A DNA stretch of 64,000 nt from Sinorhizobium chiapasense. GTDB lineage: Bacteria > Pseudomonadota > Alphaproteobacteria > Rhizobiales > Rhizobiaceae. Position 1 is the first letter of the stretch, and each line of letters starts with the position of its first letter. The notes below the pieces were generated by a model, which did not search any database, had not been told where the DNA came from, and worked only from the letters and a program-made list of their open reading frames with translations. Positions 42,990 to 55,814 of this stretch are shown one piece after another. The position numbers and the translations under genes were made by a program. Location of the stretch: the NCBI RefSeq assembly GCF_036488675.1, contig NZ_CP133152.1, positions 124,001 through 188,000 of the forward strand. Direction: 5' to 3'.

Positions 42990-43219
42990 GATGGTCTCCT
43001 CGCGTTAGGCGCGGTCCCCGGCATTTCGGACATGCCGCTTTCCGCGCCGCAGCCATTCGCCAGGCTGCGGCCAAAGCTTAGGAGACGATCCCCCGAGGCG
43101 GTAGGGTCGATCCTGTCGGATTATTGCCTAATACTCTCGACCTGACGCAATTGTGATCATGGGTGAGGCCGCCGTGTCGCGTCTGGACAATCGATTTAGG
43201 CGCCGCGCCGCGCCGTTTT

Positions 43220-43326
43220 CTAGAGCGCCGTGCGTTCAAGTGAACGCACAAAGGACGCTCTAGCACTTTGATTCTAGAGCATCTTATCCGCTTTCAGTGA
43301 TTCCGCTTGAAAGCGGGATGCTCTAG
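43220..43326. repeat. Intact composite palindromic repeat
   Basis: Unit one is CTAGAGCGCCGTGCGTTCAA with GTGAACGCACAAAGGACGCT. A CTAGCACTTTGATTCTA linker follows. Unit two is AGAGCATCTTATCCGCTTTC, then CTTGAAAGCGGGATGCTCTA. It serves as the uninterrupted reference for the site hit by the IS element. The AraC-gene stop is read from its right end on the minus strand. Confidence 0.88.
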
Positions 43327-44264
43327 TCGATCGAGTCGCGCCTGCTCGGTTCGCTGGAGTTCAGGATTTCCCTGATGTCTCTCATTGGTGGGTGGCCGAA
43401 CGCGCGTCGATACTCCCGGCTGAACTGCGTCGGGCTCTCGTATCCGACGCGCGCGGCGGCCGTTGCCGCATCGAGCGACTGCGAAAGCATCAGTTCCCGG
43501 GCGTGGTGCAGCCGCAGATGCTTCTGGAACTGCAACGGGCTCATTGCGGTCATAGCGCGGAAATGGTGATGGAGCGTCGATACGCCCATGTTCGCGACTT
43601 CCGCCAAGTCTTCGATGCGCAACGGCCGGGCATAATTTTCCTTCAGCCATGCCACCGCCTTTGCCACGCGGTTGCTGTTGGTGCCGGTGAGTGCGAAGCG
43701 CCGAAGCCGCGCCCCTTGCTCGCCGGTAAGCAGCCGATAGAGGATCTCGTTTTGAACATGGTTGGCCAGGAAGGGGATGTCCTCCGGCGAGTTTATGAGT
43801 GAAATCAGCCGCAACAGGGCGTCGAACAGTTCCGGTGTCGCGGCGCCGACGACGACGCCGAGGTCGCGCTCGGGCATGTCCGTCGGCTGTATGTCGTAAT
43901 CGGTGATGATCCGGCGGAGTTTCTCAAGATCAAGGCGCAGGGTGGCGGCCACATAGGGTTCGCCCTTGCTCGCCTCGCAGATCTGGCCGGTCATGGGCAG
44001 GCCGATGGCGGTCACGAAGAAGCAGGACTCGTCGTAGAGGAGCGTTTCGTTGCCGACCTTGACGCGCTTGCTTCCCTTGAGGATCAGCGACAGGCTGGGC
44101 TCCGAGACACTGGAAAACGGGCCGGCTGGCTCGGTGATGCGGTAGAGGGAAAGCCCCGGGATTGAGTGGCTGTAGCGAACCCCATCCCACGGCAGTTGCG
44201 AGAGCCTGTCGAGAATCTGGGCGCGAAGGGGCGCCGTTTCCTCACGCAGGTCGCGTTTGTGCAT
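43323..44264 (-). CDS. AraC family transcriptional regulator
   Basis: 313 residues from the ATG at 44262-44264 (MHKRDLREETAPLRAQILDR). The N-terminal AraC_N-type cupin region contains GLSLYRITEPAGPFSSVSEP and LLYDESCFFVTAIGLPMTGQ. The C-terminal double HTH is RIEDLAEVANMGVSTLHHHF and LDAATAAARVGYESPTQFSR. It lies upstream of the molybdenum oxidoreductase genes on the same strand, with 333 bases between. It may activate them in response to an aldehyde or aromatic compound, as related regulators do. The stop TAG belongs to a palindromic repeat. Confidence 0.92.
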   Translation of the reverse strand: MHKRDLREETAPLRAQILDRLSQLPWDGVRYSHSIPGLSLYRITEPAGPFSSVSEPSLSLILKGSKRVKVGNETLLYDESCFFVTAIGLPMTGQICEASKGEPYVAATLRLDLEKLRRIITDYDIQPTDMPERDLGVVVGAATPELFDALLRLISLINSPEDIPFLANHVQNEILYRLLTGEQGARLRRFALTGTNSNRVAKAVAWLKENYARPLRIEDLAEVANMGVSTLHHHFRAMTAMSPLQFQKHLRLHHARELMLSQSLDAATAAARVGYESPTQFSREYRRAFGHPPMRDIREILNSSEPSRRDSID

Positions 44265-44430
44265 GGTTGCCTCACTCGATCGCCGTATTCTCATTGGGCC
44301 GTGTCCTTATTGGGCCGTATCTTCATTGGTTGTCGACCGCTAATCTTATCACAATATTTTGATCTCGACACGATTAGGCAAGCGTCACGGCCGTATCGCT
44401 TCCGGCCGCCGGCTTGGCGACCAACCCACG

Positions 44431-45801
44431 TCAGTCTCGGTTGTTCGCCGGGGCGGGCCGCTCGACATAGTCGGCCCGGTTGATGCCATGGCGTTGCAGC
44501 TTGTCGTAGAAGGTCTTGCGCGGAATGCCGAGCGCTTCCAGCGTTTCCTTGACGTCGCCGCGATGCGCCGTCAGGGCTTCTTTCAGGATCTCGGCCTCGT
44601 AGCGCTCCAGCCGTTCCGGGAGCGAGGCCCCGGCCTCCGCCGCCGGGGGGAGCGGCTTGCCGAGGTTTCCTTCAACGCCAAGCGCCACACGTTCGGCGAA
44701 ATGCGACAGCTCGCGCACGTTGCCAGGCCAGGAATGCGACATCAGGTGGTGCTGCACAGCCGGAGAAACCGCGGGAACGTCGCGCTGAAAACGTTCCGCC
44801 GCCCGGGTCAGGAAATGCGAGAAGAGCAGCGGGATATCCTCGCGCCGTTCGCGCAGCGGCGGGATCGAAAGCGTCACGACATTCAGCCGGTAGTAGAGGT
44901 CCTCACGAAAGTCGCCGCGTTCCGCCGGATCGCCGAGGTCGACCTTGGCGGCGGCGACGACCCGGATGTCGACCGGGCGCGTCGCGTTGGTGCCGAGCGG
45001 GGTGATCTCGCGCGCTTCGAGCACGCGCAGCATCTTGACCTGGGTTGCCGGCGGCATTGCCTCGATCTCGTCGAGAAACAGCGTGCCGCCGCTTGCATGC
45101 TCGATCCGGCCGATCCTCTTTTTCACGGCTCCGGTGAAGGCGCCCGGTTCGTGGCCGAAGAGCTCGCTCTCGATCACCGTTTCCGGCAGCGCGCCGCAGT
45201 TGAGCGCGACGAAATTGCCGTTCCTGCGCCGGCTCCACTGGTGCAGCAGAGTGGCAACCACTTCCTTGCCGCTGCCGGTCTCGCCGGCGACCAGAACGTC
45301 GACGTCGGTGTCGGCAATGTGCTTCAGCGTCTGCCGCAGCCGTTCCATCACCGGCGTCTGGCCGATCAGCGGCAGGCTGTCGGAGGCGGCTTCCGCCACG
45401 CGGCGCAGCGCGCGGTTTTCCATCACCAGGCGGCGCTTCTCCTCGGCGCGCCGTGCGCTCTGGACGAGCCGATCGGCAGCAAAGGGCTTGGCAATGAAAT
45501 CGTAGACCCCGTCCTGCATGGCCTGCACGGCCATCGGGATGTCGCCATGTCCGGTGACCAGAATGACGGGAAGATCCGGATCGAGGGCGGCCACCTTCTG
45601 GAAGAAGGCGAGCCCATCGAGGCCCGGCATGCGGATGTCGCTGATGACAACCCCGTCGAATTCGGGGCTTAGGACTTCAAGCGCTTCGAGCGCGCTGGCG
45701 AAGGGCGAGACCGCAAAACCGGCGAGCTCAAGGGTCTGCTGCATCGCCTTGCGCAGGTCGCGGTCGTCGTCGATCAGGAAAACGGAAGCGGCATCGCTCA
45801 T
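44431..45801 (-). CDS. dctD: C4-dicarboxylate response regulator DctD (sigma-54 activator)
   Basis: 456 residues. The receiver domain has phospho-acceptor Asp in [14 protein letters not shown]. The AAA+ domain has Walker [12 protein letters not shown], the sigma-54-contacting GAFTGA loop ([17 protein letters not shown]) and Walker B-like [13 protein letters not shown]. The C-terminal Fis-type HTH is [20 protein letters not shown]. Phosphorylated by DctB, it binds upstream of dctA and activates RNA polymerase-sigma-54. It overlaps dctB by four bases (ATGA). Confidence 0.96.
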   Translation of the reverse strand: MSDAASVFLIDDDRDLRKAMQQTLELAGFAVSPFASALEALEVLSPEFDGVVISDIRMPGLDGLAFFQKVAALDPDLPVILVTGHGDIPMAVQAMQDGVYDFIAKPFAADRLVQSARRAEEKRRLVMENRALRRVAEAASDSLPLIGQTPVMERLRQTLKHIADTDVDVLVAGETGSGKEVVATLLHQWSRRRNGNFVALNCGALPETVIESELFGHEPGAFTGAVKKRIGRIEHASGGTLFLDEIEAMPPATQVKMLRVLEAREITPLGTNATRPVDIRVVAAAKVDLGDPAERGDFREDLYYRLNVVTLSIPPLRERREDIPLLFSHFLTRAAERFQRDVPAVSPAVQHHLMSHSWPGNVRELSHFAERVALGVEGNLGKPLPPAAEAGASLPERLERYEAEILKEALTAHRGDVKETLEALGIPRKTFYDKLQRHGINRADYVERPAPANNRD

Positions 45802-47666
45802 CGCGCTTGAGCCTTTTTCAAATGAACTGTGAATGTCGTTCCGGACGCGCTCGTCTCGACCGCGATATCGCCGCCATAGTCGGCGACGATCTCCTTGGAG
45901 ATCGCCAGTCCAAGGCCGAGCCCGTCTTTCTTAGACGTGTTGAAGGGCGTGAAGAGTTCATCGCGAACATCCTCCGGAATGCCCGGACCGTTGTCGGCAA
46001 CCGTCAGTTCGATACCGCGCTCGGTTTCGGCACAGCGCACCCTGATCTCGCCGTTCTCTGCGTCACCGAGGGCTTCCAGCGCGTTCTGGAGAAGGTTGAT
46101 CAGCACCTGTTCCAGGCGGATTCGATTGCCCATGGCTTTGAGGCCGTTCGGAGGAAAAGAGATCCTGATCGTATCCATGCGGCCGGCAAAGCGGCTGCGA
46201 AGCAGGAGCATCGCCCCTTCGATCACCTCCCACATCTCGGTCGGCTCGGCGACGAAGTTTCCCTTGCGGGCAAACCGGCGCAACTCGTCGGTGATTGTCC
46301 CGACGCGCTCGGTAAGCTCGGCGATGCTGGTGAGGTTTTTTGTGGCGGGCGCGCTTTGGCCGCGATCGAGGAAAATGCGCGCATTGTCCGCATAGGCGCG
46401 GATCGTCGCGACGGGCTGGTTGATTTCATGCGCGACGCCGGCGGCGACCTGCCCGAGGATCGCCAGCCGGTTGGCCTGCACGAGGTCCTGTTGAACGGCC
46501 TGCAGCTTTTCGGTCGTCTGCCGATGGTCGGCGATTTCCGTCTCGAGGCGATCGCGGGCCATGGTGAGGTCACGCGTCCGCTCCTCGACGCGCGCCTCGA
46601 GCTCGTTACGGGCCGCGCGTTCGGCCGCCGAACGAAAGGCGACCATCTGGCGCCGGCGCACGAGCAAGGCCGCGAGCGCGAGGACCGGCACCAGGATCGC
46701 GAGCATCTGCAGCCTTGCTTCGCGTGCGCCTGCCGACAGCGCCGTGGCAAGCGGAGACAATTGCTCCAGGCGCCAGTTTGTCGACGGCACCAGCGTTTCG
46801 ACGCGCAGGAACGTCTCGGCGTGGCTGCCCGGGAGCAGGGCATTGAGGGTGGAGGAACCATCGGCCTCTACCTCGATTTGGCTGAAGGGCAGCGGCAGCA
46901 GGGGTGCGTCGCCGAATTGCAGGCTTTCACGGATCGACGCCAGCCGTTCCGCGGGAATCTGCTTGGTCGTCATGAAGCGCCAGGACGGCAGGCTGGTAAT
47001 GAGGACGATGCCACGGCGATCGGTGACATAGGTCGGCTTGCCCGCGCTCGCCCAGTCCGTTTCGACACCGTCGAACTCGACCTTGGCGACGATGACGCCG
47101 ATCGGTCCTGCCGGCCCATCGATCCGGCGGGAAATGTAGAGGCCCGGCCGCTTGCTGACCGTACCCATGGCGAAATGCTCGGCCTGGCCGTCGCGGATCG
47201 CCAGCCGGAAATAGTCGCGAAAACCATAATTGCTGCCGACGAAGCTCGTCGGCTCCCGCCAGTTGCTGGCGGCGACGGCGACGCCATCCCTTCCAATCAG
47301 GTAAACGACCGCTGCGCCGGCGCTTGCGGCAAGCGCCTCGAGCTTGCGGTTGATCTGGTCGAGCGCAGGCGCGTCCGGCGCGAGAAGCGACTGGCGGATC
47401 GCCGTGTCGTCGGCGAGCACCAGCGGCAGCGCGCGTTGTTTTTCGACGACGGCGCGCAACAACGACGCCTTGAGGCTGGCGTCGATGCGGCTCTGGTCTG
47501 TCAGTGTGCGGAGCGCATTCGTCCGCCCATATTCGCCGGCGGCGAAAAAGCCGGACGCAAGCAGCGCGACCGCAACGAGCGCGAAGATCGACCACGACCG
47601 CCGGGCGCGACGCTGAAGATCGCCGAGATCATTTTTGAGGGGAATGGTCATGGCGATATTGTGCAT
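45798..47666 (-). CDS. dctB: C4-dicarboxylate sensor kinase DctB
   Basis: 622 residues from the ATG at 47664-47666 ([14 protein letters not shown]), matching the usual DctB length; the frame extends upstream but without a ribosome site. TM1 is [20 protein letters not shown]. The periplasmic double-PAS sensor (about 70-330) has [20 protein letters not shown] and [17 protein letters not shown]2 ([16 protein letters not shown]) is followed by a coiled coil. The histidine motif is [20 protein letters not shown], and the ATPase domain includes [12 protein letters not shown] and [14 protein letters not shown]. It senses succinate-type acids and phosphorylates DctD. Confidence 0.96.
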   Translation of the reverse strand: MHNIAMTIPLKNDLGDLQRRARRSWSIFALVAVALLASGFFAAGEYGRTNALRTLTDQSRIDASLKASLLRAVVEKQRALPLVLADDTAIRQSLLAPDAPALDQINRKLEALAASAGAAVVYLIGRDGVAVAASNWREPTSFVGSNYGFRDYFRLAIRDGQAEHFAMGTVSKRPGLYISRRIDGPAGPIGVIVAKVEFDGVETDWASAGKPTYVTDRRGIVLITSLPSWRFMTTKQIPAERLASIRESLQFGDAPLLPLPFSQIEVEADGSSTLNALLPGSHAETFLRVETLVPSTNWRLEQLSPLATALSAGAREARLQMLAILVPVLALAALLVRRRQMVAFRSAAERAARNELEARVEERTRDLTMARDRLETEIADHRQTTEKLQAVQQDLVQANRLAILGQVAAGVAHEINQPVATIRAYADNARIFLDRGQSAPATKNLTSIAELTERVGTITDELRRFARKGNFVAEPTEMWEVIEGAMLLLRSRFAGRMDTIRISFPPNGLKAMGNRIRLEQVLINLLQNALEALGDAENGEIRVRCAETERGIELTVADNGPGIPEDVRDELFTPFNTSKKDGLGLGLAISKEIVADYGGDIAVETSASGTTFTVHLKKAQAR

Positions 47667-47692
47667 CTTTTCGCCCAGCGTGCCAATTGAAC

Positions 47693-47710
47693 TGTGCGGA
47701 TTTCCGCCCA
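47693..47710. promoter_or_regulatory. Predicted DctD upstream activator site
   Basis: TGTGCGG-ATTT-CCGCCCA, an inverted repeat (6 of 7 pairs) of the type bound by DctD, centred about 90 bases upstream of the dctA sigma-54 promoter. A further half-site-like CCGGCACAG follows at 47713-47721, so a second overlapping site is possible, in keeping with the tandem sites known at rhizobial dctA. Confidence 0.75.
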
Positions 47711-47783
47711 CTCCGGCACAGATTATCGAGCGCTGAAAATTAAAGCGATTAAGAATCAACGGGTTGTTTGCGCGTCTCTAATC

Positions 47784-47799
47784 TGGCACGGCTGTTGCA
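47784..47799 (+). promoter_or_regulatory. Sigma-54 promoter of dctA
   Basis: TGGCACGGCTGTTGCA fits the -24/-12 consensus TGGCACG-N4-TTGCA exactly, with GG at 47785-47786 and GC at 47797-47798. Transcription should start near 47810, giving a leader of about 85 bases before dctA. Confidence 0.93.
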
Positions 47800-47894
47800 A
47801 TTTCTTCCGCATGACAGCGGGTGCTGTCGTTCTTCGGAAAAGTGGCCTGGGAGGCCCGGCCCATTGCCGGACTAGGCCCGCGTGGAGGATTATC

Positions 47895-49223
47895 ATGATC
47901 GCAGAACATTCCGCGGAGGTCCGCGGCAAGACACCCCTTTACCGCCATCTCTATGTCCAGGTGCTCGCGGCGATCGCTGCGGGCATCCTGCTTGGGCATT
48001 TCTATCCGGATGTCGGCACCGAGCTCAAACCGCTGGGCGACGCCTTCATCAGGCTCGTCAAGATGATCATCGCGCCGGTCATCTTCCTGACGGTCGCGAC
48101 CGGCATTGCCGGCATGACCGATCTCGCCAAGGTCGGGCGCGTCGCCGGCAAGGCGATGATTTACTTCCTGACCTTCTCGACGCTCGCGCTCATCGTCGGT
48201 CTCATTGTCGCGAATGTGGTCCAGCCTGGCTCCGGCATGCATATCGATCCGGCCTCGCTCGATATGAAGGCGGTGACCACCTATACCGAAAAGGCGCATG
48301 AGCAGTCGGTCACCGGCTTTCTCATGAACATCATTCCGACGACGCTGGTCAGCGCTTTCGCCGAGGGCGACATCCTGCAGGTGCTGTTCATCTCGGTTCT
48401 GTTCGGCATTGCGCTTGCCATGGTCGGCGAAAAAGGCCAGCCGGTGGTCGACTTCCTGCATGCGTTGACGCTGCCGATTTTCCGCCTGGTGGCGATCCTG
48501 ATGAAGGCCGCCCCGATCGGCGCCTTCGGTGCGATGGCCTTCACCATCGGCAAGTACGGTGTGGCGTCGATCGCCAACCTCGCCATGCTGATCGGCACCT
48601 TCTATCTCACCTCCTTCCTCTTCGTCTTCATCGTGCTTGGCGCGGTCGCACGCTACAACGGCTTCTCGATCGTCGCGCTGATCCGCTACATCAAGGAAGA
48701 GCTGCTGCTCGTGCTCGGCACCTCCTCGTCGGAGGCGGCACTGCCGGGCCTGATGAACAAGATGGAGAAGGCAGGCTGCAAGCGCTCGGTCGTCGGCCTC
48801 GTCATCCCGACCGGCTATTCCTTCAACCTCGACGGCACCAACATCTACATGACGCTCGCCGCGCTCTTCATCGCGCAGGCGACGGATATCCCGCTCTCCT
48901 TCGGTGACCAGATCCTGCTGCTGCTTGTCGCCATGCTGAGTTCGAAGGGGGCCGCCGGCATCACCGGCGCGGGCTTCATCACCCTTGCCGCGACGCTCTC
49001 GGTCGTGCCCTCCGTACCGGTCGCCGGCATGGCGCTGATCCTCGGCATCGACCGCTTCATGTCGGAATGCCGCGCGCTCACCAATTTCGTCGGCAATGCC
49101 GTCGCCACGGTCGTCGTGGCGAAGTGGGAAGGTGAGCTCGATCAGGCGCAGCTCGCCGCCGCACTCGGCGGTGAAGCACCTGCCGTCGAAAACATCCCGG
49201 CGGTCATCCAGCCCGCCGAATAA
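47895..49223 (+). CDS. dctA: C4-dicarboxylate transporter DctA
   Basis: 442 residues from the ATG at 47895 ([20 protein letters not shown]), GGAGG six bases before. It is a DAACS-family symporter with eight helices and two hairpins. The serine-rich HP1 is [20 protein letters not shown], the TM7 motif [20 protein letters not shown], and HP2 is in [20 protein letters not shown]. It imports succinate, fumarate and malate with protons or sodium, the carbon supply of bacteroids. It is divergent from dctBD and controlled by them through the sigma-54 promoter at 47784. Confidence 0.97.
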   Translation: MIAEHSAEVRGKTPLYRHLYVQVLAAIAAGILLGHFYPDVGTELKPLGDAFIRLVKMIIAPVIFLTVATGIAGMTDLAKVGRVAGKAMIYFLTFSTLALIVGLIVANVVQPGSGMHIDPASLDMKAVTTYTEKAHEQSVTGFLMNIIPTTLVSAFAEGDILQVLFISVLFGIALAMVGEKGQPVVDFLHALTLPIFRLVAILMKAAPIGAFGAMAFTIGKYGVASIANLAMLIGTFYLTSFLFVFIVLGAVARYNGFSIVALIRYIKEELLLVLGTSSSEAALPGLMNKMEKAGCKRSVVGLVIPTGYSFNLDGTNIYMTLAALFIAQATDIPLSFGDQILLLLVAMLSSKGAAGITGAGFITLAATLSVVPSVPVAGMALILGIDRFMSECRALTNFVGNAVATVVVAKWEGELDQAQLAAALGGEAPAVENIPAVIQPAE

Positions 49224-49260
49224 CTTGCCTCCCAGGGCAACGCACGATGAGTGCGGTTTG

Positions 49261-49294
49261 GCGCGGTCTGCTTCGTCAGGCCGCGCTTTTTTGC
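49261..49294 (+). terminator. Rho-independent terminator of dctA
   Basis: Stem GCGCGGTCTG / CAGGCCGCGC (10 pairs, one wobble) with a CTTCGT loop, followed by six T. It starts 38 bases after the dctA stop. Confidence 0.88.
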
Positions 49295-49320
49295 ACATGG
49301 TGGAGCGTTGGCGACAAGCG

Positions 49321-49350
49321 ACCCCCTCTGGCCGGCCGGCCAGAGGGGGT
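49321..49350. other. Perfect 30-base palindrome
   Basis: Arms ACCCCCTCTGGCCGG / CCGGCCAGAGGGGGT with no spacer, between the dctA terminator and the convergent response-regulator gene. No T-run follows on either strand. It may be a terminator for the minus-strand gene, or a protein site. Confidence 0.7.
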
Positions 49351-49367
49351 AGCGATGACCACAAAAA

Positions 49368-50280
49368 CTAGATCCCGTGCAGCACCTGCGTCGCCTTGAC
49401 GGCAGCCGACGCCCGGTTTTCGACGCCGAGCTTCACGTAGATCTGTTCGAGATGCTTGGTGACCGTGCGGGCGCTTAAGCCCAGGATCTCGCCGATATCG
49501 CGGTTGGACTTGCCCTTGGCGATCCACGAGAGCACCTCGGATTCGCGCTGCGTCAGCAGGAAATGCTGGCGCAGCATCTCGTCGTCGCTGATCCCGTGCT
49601 CGGCGGTCAGGCGGAAGAGATATTCGTTCGCGCCGATGGCGCCGAGATAGGAAATCTGCAGGCCCGTCTGGCCCGCCTGCTGCAGCGTGAAGCTGCCCTG
49701 ACCGGAGCCCTGCTTTTCCCGTTGCCGCATCCATTCGGCGATGCGGGCGGTCACGACCGCAAGCCCGTCGTCGCTTCCTGTCGCGGCGTTGACGAGGCGC
49801 GTCGCCTGCGGTGTCGACCAGCGGACGCCGCCGTCGCCGCGCACGGCGAGCAGGTGCCGCCCGGCCGCGTCGAGCGCAACCCGCGCGCTCTGGGCGGAAC
49901 GCGCATTGGAGAGATGGACGCGAATGCGGGCCCTTAGTTCGTCGATGTTGATCGGTTTGGTGAGATAGTCGACGCCGCCGGCCTCCAGCGCGCGCACCAC
50001 ATGCTCCGTTTCGGTGAGTCCGGTCATGAAGACCACCGGAACCTGGGTGACGGAGGCGTTCGCCTTCAGCCGGACGCAGGTATCGAAACCGTCCATGCCC
50101 GGCATCACGGCGTCGAGCAGGATGATGTCGGGCGTGATGCGGTCGGCAATATTCAGGGCGGCGTTGCCGGAGGTGGCGATCAACACCGAAAAGCCGGACT
50201 GTTCCAGCGCTTCGGTCAGGAAGCCCAGTGCCTCTGGCGAATCGTCGACGAGGAGGACGATGTCACGCGGATTGGCGGGT

Positions 50281-50288
<8 letters not shown>
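49368..50288 (-). CDS. LuxR-type response regulator
   Basis: 306 residues. The receiver domain (about 10-125) has acceptor Asp in DIILLDAVMPGMDGFDTCVR and Lys in VDYLTKPINIDELR. A linker of about 110 residues follows. The LuxR HTH at the C terminus is LTQRESEVLSWIAKGKSNRD with IGEILGLSARTVTKHLEQIY. It overlaps the NCS1-kinase fusion gene by eight bases, so it is almost surely that kinase's output. The target is unknown; the nearby urt operon is a candidate by position. Confidence 0.93.
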
Positions 50289-53658
<3,370 letters not shown>

Positions 53659-53771
53659 GTTGCCTCGTCATCTCTCGCATTGCCGGTCGGCGCCTGCCTC
53701 TTTTCGCGGCACAGCCGGCCAGTGCGTGAAATTTATGCAATGCGGAAAAAGCGAAAGCAAGCTTGAAACGG

Positions 53772-54203
53772 TCATCCGCTCTGAGCGGCCGTGTCGATGA
53801 CGACAAAATCATGCGTGATCGTCGCGGTCTTGGCCAGCATCGCTGACGCCGAGCAGTATTTTTCCAATGACAGGGCGATCGCGCGCTCCACCTTTTTCGC
53901 CGCGAGACCGCGCCCCTTCACCACGAAGTGCATGTGGATGCGGGTGAAAACTCTCGGGTCCTGTTCGGCTCGCTCCGCGTCGAGCTCGACGGTGCAGTCC
54001 TCGACCGCCTCGCGGCCCTTTTCGAGGATGTGAATAACGTCGTAGGCCGAGCAGCCGCCGGCGCCGATCAGCACCAGTTCCATCGGGCTCGGGCCGGGCG
54101 TTCGGCCCTCCGGCCCGGACGCCGTTCCGAATACCAGTTTGTGACCGCTTCCGGACTCGCCGACAAACGTTCGCTCTTCAACCCATTTGATTCGTGCTTT
54201 CAT
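53772..54203 (-). CDS. OsmC/YhfA-like redox protein
   Basis: 143 residues from the ATG at 54201-54203 (MKARIKWVEERTFVGESGSG), with AAGGGA upstream. OsmC-fold features are GPSPMELVLIGAGGCSAYDV and LEKYCSASAMLAKTATITHD, giving the two reactive cysteines. Family members reduce organic hydroperoxides; the YhfA-like subgroup to which this belongs is less well characterised. It stands between the transporter-kinase gene and the sugar dehydrogenase gene on the same strand, with a 210-base gap upstream. Confidence 0.9.
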   Translation of the reverse strand: MKARIKWVEERTFVGESGSGHKLVFGTASGPEGRTPGPSPMELVLIGAGGCSAYDVIHILEKGREAVEDCTVELDAERAEQDPRVFTRIHMHFVVKGRGLAAKKVERAIALSLEKYCSASAMLAKTATITHDFVVIDTAAQSG

Positions 54204-54413
54204 GACTTTTCCCTTGTGTTCAGGTGCAACAGCCGGCCGGCGTTGAGATCTCCAATAACCGGAAAAATCATGCCGCGGCCAGACAGCCACGTCGATTTCG
54301 CCGCTAATCGACTCGCCCTCGCGCTTCAGACGTCTTCGCTTCTCGGGAACTTGGTCAGCGCCTCCACGGTCGCCGTGGGATCGGTCCGCAGCCGACGGCT
54401 GCGAGATCCCGTG

Positions 54414-55418
54414 TCAGCGCCTGAAGACGTAAACCGCTCCTCCGGCATCGTCGGATACGAGAATAGAGCCGTCCGGCGCTTCCTTGACGTCCACCGGCCG
54501 GCCGACGTCTCTGAGGAAAGTCTTCGCTGAGACCGGTCGACTGCCCCGGAAGCGCACCCGCACCACCTGATACCCGACTGGAACCGACCTGTCCCAACTG
54601 CCGTGCTGGGCGACCAGAGCGTCGCCGCCGAGGCTGCGGAAGAAGTGGATGCCGAGGGCCGCGACATGGGCCTGAAAGTCGAAGACGGGCGCAATCTGCC
54701 GCTCGGGCGGCGATGCGTCCTCAAACCCTTTGAGGCGGGTCTGGCCTCCAAAGTAGGGAAAGCCGTAAAAGCCGCCCGGCCAAAGCGCGTTAAGCTCGTC
54801 GGGCGGGATATCGTCGCCCATTCCGTCGGCGCCGTTGTCGGTAAAGTACATGGTGCCGCCGCGCCAGTCGAAGCCAACTGAGTTGCGCACACCCCAGGCG
54901 ACGCGCCGAAGGTCGGACCCGTCCTGGTTCATGCCGACGATCGTGCCTTGCAGCCCGCGTGGCCGGCAAATGTTGCAAGGTGACCCCAACGAGACATAGA
55001 GCCGGGAATCGGGGCCGACGGCGATATAACGAAAACTGTGGGCTCCCGAATTCGGCAGGTCTCGGCGAATATCGCGCCTGCCGCTCAGAGCACCCCCCCG
55101 TCCGATGTCGAACGCGGTTACACTGTCCCTCGAGGCGACGAACAAACGACCGCCAGAGCATGCGACGCCGTTCGCAGCGGAGAACCCGGAGGCGACCCTC
55201 CGGGCGCCGCCGCCGGACAACGGCACGGCATAGACAGAGGAACCTTTGGTACCGACGAACACGATGTCGCCGCAGACCGCCATTTCGCGCGCGGCGGGAA
55301 CGCGGGCGAGGACTTCGGCCCGTGCCGGGTCAAGGGCGGCTCCGGAGGCGACCACCGCCAGCGCGAGAAATCCCATTCGAGCGGAGAGAAATCCGGCTTT
55401 TGAGGAAAAGACGTCCAT
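54414..55418 (-). CDS. PQQ-type soluble sugar/sorbosone dehydrogenase-like protein
   Basis: 334 residues from the ATG at 55416-55418 (MDVFSSKAGFLSARMGFLAL), with a GGAGG site. A signal peptide or anchor (MGFLALAVVASGAALDPARA) precedes a six-bladed beta-propeller: GAHSFRYIAVGPDSRLYVSL, LRRVAWGVRNSVGFDWRGGT, YFTDNGADGMGDDIPPDELN, VAQHGSWDRSVPVGYQVVRV, DVKEAPDGSILVSDDAGGAV. These match the glucose/sorbosone dehydrogenase family, which uses PQQ in the periplasm. A Cys pair, SPCNICRPRG, in one blade is noteworthy. The substrate is not predictable. Confidence 0.88.
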   Translation of the reverse strand: MDVFSSKAGFLSARMGFLALAVVASGAALDPARAEVLARVPAAREMAVCGDIVFVGTKGSSVYAVPLSGGGARRVASGFSAANGVACSGGRLFVASRDSVTAFDIGRGGALSGRRDIRRDLPNSGAHSFRYIAVGPDSRLYVSLGSPCNICRPRGLQGTIVGMNQDGSDLRRVAWGVRNSVGFDWRGGTMYFTDNGADGMGDDIPPDELNALWPGGFYGFPYFGGQTRLKGFEDASPPERQIAPVFDFQAHVAALGIHFFRSLGGDALVAQHGSWDRSVPVGYQVVRVRFRGSRPVSAKTFLRDVGRPVDVKEAPDGSILVSDDAGGAVYVFRR

Positions 55419-55814
55419 CGGCGTCCTCCGAATGCAAGCTGAATTTGCTGGAGGAATTGGAGCGGCTTGTTCTCGTTTCAAGCCGGGGCCGACCGCATGC
55501 TTTCCGTAACTCCTAGCCGATTGAAGGGTAAAACATGCAGCAATTCAACGTGCTACGGCGTCCTTTGCGCGTCTGACACGACGCGCGGCGCTGCAGGTCT
55601 CACGGCGAAGTGATCTTCGGTCCGAGCCAGGTCGGCCTCGCATGAGATCGCGAATGACGCGTCCCGATTGGCTTGAGAACTTCCTTCTTCCCCCCGCCGC
55701 CTACGTAGAATGACGTATGTGCAGCGCAGCACGAACATCGGATGATCGGTGAAGCAACGGCCAAGAATAATCATCGCCCCGTTGCGGCGACCAGAACTAG
55801 AGGGGTTCAATCCG
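55419..55814. promoter_or_regulatory. Divergent intergenic region upstream of urtA
   Basis: No gene. It contains a repeat fragment at 55531-55600 (GCAGCAATTCAACGTGCTAC, CGTCCTTTGCGCGTCTGACA). A pair of hexamers, TACGTA (55702-55707) and GACGTA (55712-55717), is spaced by exactly one helical turn and is a possible regulator site. No clear -35/-10 promoter was identified. Confidence 0.45.

Noticed and set aside
40107..43145. 1012-codon open frame on the plus strand opposite the molybdenum oxidoreductase genes
   Set aside because: It runs through both minus-strand subunits and starts inside the IS element; it is a codon-bias shadow of a high-GC region.
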